Assembly (NCBI GenBank): GCA_937995275.1
Contig: CALKKN010000367.1
Span: 1 to 10,276 of the forward strand
Origin: an uncultured Lysobacterales bacterium
GTDB lineage: Bacteria; Pseudomonadota; Gammaproteobacteria; Xanthomonadales; SZUA-36
Length of the DNA stretch: 10,276 nt
Reading direction: 5' to 3'
The position numbers and the translations under genes were made by a program. A model generated the notes under the pieces. That model was not told where the DNA came from. It saw only the letters and a program-made list of their open reading frames with translations, and did not search any database. Positions within the stretch are counted from its first letter, which is position 1, and each line of letters opens with the position of its first letter. Shown piece by piece: positions 6,405-10,276 of this stretch.

Positions 6405-7706
6405 ATGAAAGTATTGATCGTAGGAGGCGGCGGCCGCGAGCATGCGCTGGCCTGGGCGGCGGCGAAGTCCGCGCAGGTCGAACGGGTGTTCGTCGCGCCG
6501 GGGAATGCCGGCACGGCCATGGAGCCCGGCTGCGAGAACCTTCCGATGGCCGTCACTGACATCGACGGCCTGATCGGCTTCGCCCGTGAGCGAGGCGTCG
6601 AGCTGACCATCGCCGGGCCTGAGGATCCGTTGGTCAATGGCATCGTCGATCGTTTCCACGAGGCCGGGCTGAAGTGCTTCGGGCCGCGTGCCGCGGCCGC
6701 GCGGCTGGAAGGGTCGAAAGCCTTCGCCAAGGACTTCATGGCGCGCCACGGCATTCCGACGGCCGCCTACGGCAAGTTCAGCGAGGTTGCGCCGGCCGTC
6801 GAGTTCATCCGCCAGCAGGGCGCGCCGATCGTAGTCAAAGCAGACGGGCTGGCGGCCGGCAAGGGCGTGATCGTGGCGCAGACCACTACCGAGGCTGAAT
6901 CCGCCGTACTGGACATGCTGGCCGGCAACGCCTACGGCGAGGCGGGCCGCCGGGTGGTGATCGAAGAATTCCTCGAAGGTGAGGAGGCCAGCTTCATCGT
7001 CATGGCGGACGGCCGCAACGTGCTGCCGCTGGCCACCTCGCAGGACCACAAGGCCGCCGGCGACGGCGACACCGGGCCCAACACCGGCGGCATGGGCGCC
7101 TACTCCCCCGCCCCGGTCGTCGACGACGCCATGCACCGGCAGATCATTCAGACGGTCATCCGGCCGGTCATCGACGGCATGGCCGCCGACGGTTCGCCGT
7201 TCACCGGCTTCCTCTACGCCGGCCTGATGATCTCCCCAGATGGCGAGGCCAAGGTGCTGGAATTCAACGTCCGGTTCGGCGACCCCGAGACGCAGCCGAT
7301 CCTGATGCGGCTGCAATCCGACCTGCCACAGCTGTGCCTCGACGCGCTTGCCGGGCGGCTGGACCGGGCCAACGCCCGGTGGGACCCCCGCGCCTGCCTG
7401 GGCGTCGTCATGGCGGCCGGCGGTTACCCCGGACCGTACGACAAGGGCCAACCGATCAACGGGCTGGACAGCGACTTTCCACCAACCGTGAAGGTCTTCC
7501 ACGCCGGCACCGCGCTGGCCGACGATTCGGTGGTGACCTCCGGCGGCCGGGTGCTCTGCGTCGGTGCGCTGGGGGACAGTGTCAGCGCGGCGCAGGCGGC
7601 GGCTTACGACGCCTGCGATCGTATCCACTGGGACGGCGCCTTCCGGCGCAGCGACATCGGTTACCGGGCCATTCGGCGCGAGCAGGCTGCAGTCCGTGAC
7701 GCGTAA
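6405..7706 (+). CDS. purD: Phosphoribosylamine-glycine ligase (GAR synthetase)
   Basis: PurD joins phosphoribosylamine and glycine with ATP hydrolysis, the second step of de novo purine synthesis. The 433-residue protein has the usual order: an N-terminal domain opening with MKVLIVGGGGREHALAW and VAPGNAGTA; an ATP-grasp region with GSKAFAKDFMARHGIPTA, IVVKADGLAAGKGVIVA, SQDHKAAGDGDTGPNTGGMG and LEFNVRFGDPETQ; and a C-terminal domain with CLGVVMAAGGYPG. The length matches the family (E. coli 429). The start is the family start; AGG at 6396-6398 is a modest ribosome-binding site 6 nt upstream. It sits 43 bp after purH and 10 bp before uvrD. The purH-purD order is a common arrangement in gammaproteobacteria. 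Confidence 0.97.
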   Translation: MKVLIVGGGGREHALAWAAAKSAQVERVFVAPGNAGTAMEPGCENLPMAVTDIDGLIGFARERGVELTIAGPEDPLVNGIVDRFHEAGLKCFGPRAAAARLEGSKAFAKDFMARHGIPTAAYGKFSEVAPAVEFIRQQGAPIVVKADGLAAGKGVIVAQTTTEAESAVLDMLAGNAYGEAGRRVVIEEFLEGEEASFIVMADGRNVLPLATSQDHKAAGDGDTGPNTGGMGAYSPAPVVDDAMHRQIIQTVIRPVIDGMAADGSPFTGFLYAGLMISPDGEAKVLEFNVRFGDPETQPILMRLQSDLPQLCLDALAGRLDRANARWDPRACLGVVMAAGGYPGPYDKGQPINGLDSDFPPTVKVFHAGTALADDSVVTSGGRVLCVGALGDSVSAAQAAAYDACDRIHWDGAFRRSDIGYRAIRREQAAVRDA

Positions 7707-7716
7707 GACGCTCTGA

Positions 7717-9903
7717 ATGGACGTCTCCCACCTGCTGGAAGAACTCAACGAACCGCAGCGGGAGGCCGTGACCGCCAGCGACGGGCACGTCCTCGTGCTG
7801 GCCGGTGCCGGCAGCGGCAAGACCCGCGTGCTGGTGCACCGCCTGGCCTGGCTGATCCAGGTCGAGCACGTGTCGCCGCTCGGCGTTCTGGCGGTCACCT
7901 TCACCAACAAGGCCGCCGGCGAGATGCGCGAACGCACCGGCAACCTGCTCCAGGTTTCGACGCGGCCGTTGTGGATCGGAACCTTCCACGGCATCGCCCA
8001 TCGCCTGCTGCGCATGCACTGGAAGGAGGCCGGCCTGCCCGAGGAGTTCCAGATCCTGGATTCCGAGGACCAACAGCGTCTGCTGCGACGGATCATCCGG
8101 GACGAGGGCATGGACGAGACCCAGTGGCCCGCCCGGCAGGCCCAGTGGTTCATCAACGCCCGCAAGGACGAGGGCGAGCGTCCCCAGCACATCGACCACC
8201 TGGATCATCCGGTCACCGCCACCTGGGCGCAGGTGTACCGGCGCTACGAGGAATACTGCAACCGCGGCGGCCTGGTCGACTTCGCCGAACTGCTGTTGCG
8301 GGCGCACGAACTGTGGCTGGAGCACCCACCGCTGCTGGACTACTACCGCAAGCGCCTGGGCCACCTCCTGATCGACGAATTCCAGGACACCACCGCCATC
8401 CAGTACGCCTGGCTGCGGATGCTGGCAGGGCAGACCGGGCAGGTCTTCGTGGTCGGCGACGACGACCAGTCGATCTACGGCTGGCGCGGCGCCCGCGTGG
8501 AAAACGTGCAGCATTTCGTGCGCGACTTCCCGGATGTCCGGACCGTGCGGCTGGAGCAGAACTACCGTTCCACCGGCAACATCCTGCGGGCCGCCAATGC
8601 CCTCATCGCGCACAACCAGGCGCGCCTCGGAAAAGAACTGTGGACGGATGACCCTCCCGGCCAGCCGATCCAGCTGTATGCCGCCTTCAACGAACAGGAC
8701 GAGGCCCGGTTCGTCGTGGACCGCATCCAGCAATGGATCGACAGCGGGCGGCGCGCCGACGAGGCGGCCGTCCTGTACCGCACCACCGCCCAGTCCCGGC
8801 TGTTCGAGGAATACCTGCTGCGCGCCAACATTCCCTACCGGGTTTACGGCGGTCAGCGGTTCTTCGAGCGCACCGAGGTCAAGGACGCTCTCGCCTACCT
8901 CCGCCTGCTGCACAACCCCAACGACGATGCGGCACTCGAACGGGTCATCAATAAGCCGGCCCGCGCGATCGGCCAGAAGACGGTGACGCTGCTCCGCGAA
9001 CAGGCGCGCGCAGCCGGTCTGACTCTCTGGCAGGCCGCCGGCGCCGCCCTCGCCCAGGGCGTTTTTGCGACCCGGGCGGGCACGGCCGTGGCCGGGTTCG
9101 TCCGGCTGATCGAATCCATGCGCGAGCGTATGCAGGAGTGGACGCTGGGCAACCAGATGCAGGGTGTGATCGACGAAAGCCGTCTCGTGGACCATTACGC
9201 GAAAGAACCGCAGGAGCGCATGGAGACGCGTTTCGAGAACCTGCGCGAACTGGTCAACGCGGCCGACGCCTTCACCATGCCGCAGGACGATGCCGATGCC
9301 GGACTCAACGAACTGCAGTCCTTCCTCAGCCATGCGGCGCTGGAGGCCGGCGAGACCCAGGGTGAAAGCTGGGACGACTGCGTGCAGCTGATGACCATGC
9401 ATTCGGCCAAGGGCCTGGAGTTTCCGCTGGTGTTCATCGCGGGCATGGAGGACGGCCTGTTTCCCCACCAGCGGTCGGTCGAGGAGGCCGGCGGCAGGCT
9501 CGAAGAGGAACGGCGCCTGTGCTACGTCGGCATGACCCGGGCCCGGGAAGAGCTGTTCCTCACGTACGCCGAGATACGCCGCATGCACGGCTCGGAGAAT
9601 TTCTGCCGGCCTTCCCGATTCATCGACGAGATGCCCGCCAAGCTGCTGCAGGAAATCCGCCCGAGGATGGCGACCAGCCGACCTTACCGGCCGGCGCGCC
9701 CGGCACGCGCGGCGCGCACCTCGGGGGTGGTCGACGACAGCTGGCCTTTTCGTCTCGGGGAACCGGTGCTGCACCCGAAGTTCGGCGAGGGTACGGTGCT
9801 GGCGTTCGAGGGCTCGGGCGAGCACACACGGGTCCACGTGAATTTTCCGGCCGCGGGCGCCAAGTGGCTGGTGCTGGCCTATGCCAACCTCCAGTCGGCC
9901 TAG
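7717..9903 (+). CDS. uvrD: DNA helicase II, UvrD (SF1A)
   Basis: UvrD is a 3'-5' superfamily 1A helicase used in nucleotide-excision repair and mismatch repair, and in removing stalled complexes. All helicase motifs are visible in order: Q motif NEPQREAV (11-18), Walker A GAGSGKT with Lys35, Ia VTFTNKAAGEM, II DEFQD (220-224), III VVGDDDQSIYGWRGA, IV LEQNYRST, V MTMHSAKGLEFPLVF, and VI YVGMTRAREELF with Arg608 and Arg610. An Arg/Pro/Ala-rich linker (about 650-668) precedes a C-terminal Tudor-like domain (about 681-728, LHPKFGEGTV), which in UvrD/PcrA contacts RNA polymerase. The 728-residue length fits (E. coli 720), and the start MDVSHLLEELN aligns with the E. coli start. It lies 10 bp after purD and lacks a strong Shine-Dalgarno, which is consistent with readthrough from upstream genes. 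Confidence 0.97.
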   Translation: MDVSHLLEELNEPQREAVTASDGHVLVLAGAGSGKTRVLVHRLAWLIQVEHVSPLGVLAVTFTNKAAGEMRERTGNLLQVSTRPLWIGTFHGIAHRLLRMHWKEAGLPEEFQILDSEDQQRLLRRIIRDEGMDETQWPARQAQWFINARKDEGERPQHIDHLDHPVTATWAQVYRRYEEYCNRGGLVDFAELLLRAHELWLEHPPLLDYYRKRLGHLLIDEFQDTTAIQYAWLRMLAGQTGQVFVVGDDDQSIYGWRGARVENVQHFVRDFPDVRTVRLEQNYRSTGNILRAANALIAHNQARLGKELWTDDPPGQPIQLYAAFNEQDEARFVVDRIQQWIDSGRRADEAAVLYRTTAQSRLFEEYLLRANIPYRVYGGQRFFERTEVKDALAYLRLLHNPNDDAALERVINKPARAIGQKTVTLLREQARAAGLTLWQAAGAALAQGVFATRAGTAVAGFVRLIESMRERMQEWTLGNQMQGVIDESRLVDHYAKEPQERMETRFENLRELVNAADAFTMPQDDADAGLNELQSFLSHAALEAGETQGESWDDCVQLMTMHSAKGLEFPLVFIAGMEDGLFPHQRSVEEAGGRLEEERRLCYVGMTRAREELFLTYAEIRRMHGSENFCRPSRFIDEMPAKLLQEIRPRMATSRPYRPARPARAARTSGVVDDSWPFRLGEPVLHPKFGEGTVLAFEGSGEHTRVHVNFPAAGAKWLVLAYANLQSA

Positions 9904-9913
9904 GCGAACGGGT

Positions 9914-10075
9914 ATGAACGGAACCGACGGAATCCGGCTCGATGTGCCGCGCGGTCGGCACCACCGCGTCGAAGGCCATCACCACTTCCACATGGACGGC
10001 CCGGCAGCGACCGCCGAGACTATTCACGGGTTCATCCACGAACGGGAAGCCATGCGCCACGGAGAATCGACATGA
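9914..10075 (+). CDS. Small His-rich hypothetical protein, coupled to pyrF
   Basis: This is a 53-codon open frame that I do not recognise. It fills the uvrD-pyrF gap exactly: it starts 10 bp after the uvrD stop and ends in ATGA shared with the pyrF start. Nine of 53 residues are His (16, 17, 22, 23, 24, 26, 38, 42, 49), with the cluster [11 protein letters not shown] (16-26). About 74% of third codon positions are G or C, compatible with coding use here. AGGCG lies about 8-9 nt before the ATG, a modest ribosome-binding site. There is no signal peptide, membrane helix or cysteine. Metal binding is a possible reading of the His cluster, but it is inference. It could instead be a chance open frame in GC-rich leader sequence. 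Confidence 0.45.
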   Translation: MNGTDGIRLDVPRGRHHRVEGHHHFHMDGPAATAETIHGFIHEREAMRHGEST

Positions 10076-10276
10076 CCGAACATAAGTCAACCGTCATCAA
10101 ACCCGGCATACCGTTACGCGAGCGCCTGATCTTCGCCCTGGACGTGCCCGACCTGGAAAGCGCCCGGCGGCTGGTGGGCCAGCTTGGCGATGCGGTCGTC
10201 TTTTACAAGCTGGGGCTGGAGATGTTCCTCTCCGGCGACTACTTCAGGCTCGCCGACGAACTGCGCGAGCAAGGCA
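10072..10276 (+). CDS. pyrF: Orotidine 5'-phosphate decarboxylase (5' part, cut by window)
   Basis: PyrF decarboxylates OMP to UMP, the last step of de novo pyrimidine synthesis. Only the first 68 codons are present; the frame is open at the window edge. The visible part matches the beta/alpha-barrel start of the family: [17 protein letters not shown] (19-35) with the substrate-contacting Asp24, and [11 protein letters not shown] (42-52) with Lys46. The catalytic DxKxxD region lies beyond the window. A good Shine-Dalgarno, GGAGA (10061-10065), lies 6 nt before the ATG. The start overlaps the stop of the small upstream ORF as ATGA. It is on the same strand as pyrE, which makes its substrate. 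Confidence 0.93.
   Translation, partial: MTEHKSTVIKPGIPLRERLIFALDVPDLESARRLVGQLGDAVVFYKLGLEMFLSGDYFRLADELREQG

Noticed and set aside
6351..8192. A 613-codon open frame on the minus strand opposite purD and the start of uvrD
   Set aside because: It lies antisense to two unmistakable genes, has no recognisable domain, and is Arg/Ser/Pro-biased. Such long antisense frames are expected where GC-rich codons leave few stops.
7582..9837. A 751-codon open frame on the minus strand opposite uvrD
   Set aside because: Its frame mirrors uvrD codons, and its His/Gln/Val/Gly-rich composition is a by-product of the UvrD codon usage; uvrD itself has every helicase motif.
9620..10090. A minus-strand open frame covering the uvrD end and the uvrD-pyrF gap
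   Set aside because: It overlaps coding uvrD sequence in antisense, is Arg/Pro-rich, and shows no domain or ribosome-binding site worth noting.

Overview
The window is GC-rich, densely coded chromosomal DNA from a gammaproteobacterium. The evidence is a Fis protein, a zinc-ribbon/DUF3426 gene upstream of fis-purH-purD, an ExoIII/Crc-type gene divergent from pyrE, an AmpG muropeptide permease, and a GTAG-headed REP palindrome of the kind common in Xanthomonadales and pseudomonads. An order such as Xanthomonadales or a nearby lineage is an inference. Nothing looks like a prophage, transposon, CRISPR array, tRNA or rRNA.

Layout. Bases 1-127 hold no gene I can recognise. A single REP-like palindrome (about 130-152) sits just past the ampG stop. 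Two genes lie on the minus strand: xth (ExoIII family), then ampG, 7 bp apart using the ATG start. A 119-bp divergent promoter region (2192-2310) separates them from a long plus-strand run: pyrE, a DUF4124 secreted coiled-coil protein, a zinc-ribbon/DUF3426 membrane protein, a 134-bp gap with two small dyads, fis, purH, purD, uvrD, a 53-residue His-rich ORF, and the start of pyrF, which is cut by the window edge.

Function. The plus-strand run mixes pyrimidine synthesis (pyrE and pyrF, the last two UMP steps), purine synthesis (purD and purH), a nucleoid regulator (fis), a repair helicase (uvrD) and two envelope proteins. Many junctions overlap or nearly touch: 17 bp for pyrE/DUF4124, 0 bp for DUF4124/DUF3426, 11 bp for fis/purH, 10 bp for purD/uvrD, and ATGA for the small ORF/pyrF. 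This suggests co-transcription and translational coupling in at least two blocks, split at the gap before fis. The minus-strand pair joins DNA repair with cell-wall recycling.

Most of the window is well-known housekeeping biology, and I found no convincing new multi-gene system. The items most worth a second look are the His-rich small ORF coupled to pyrF, the catalytically intact ExoIII at the position that crc occupies in Pseudomonas, the dyads ahead of fis, and the REP element.
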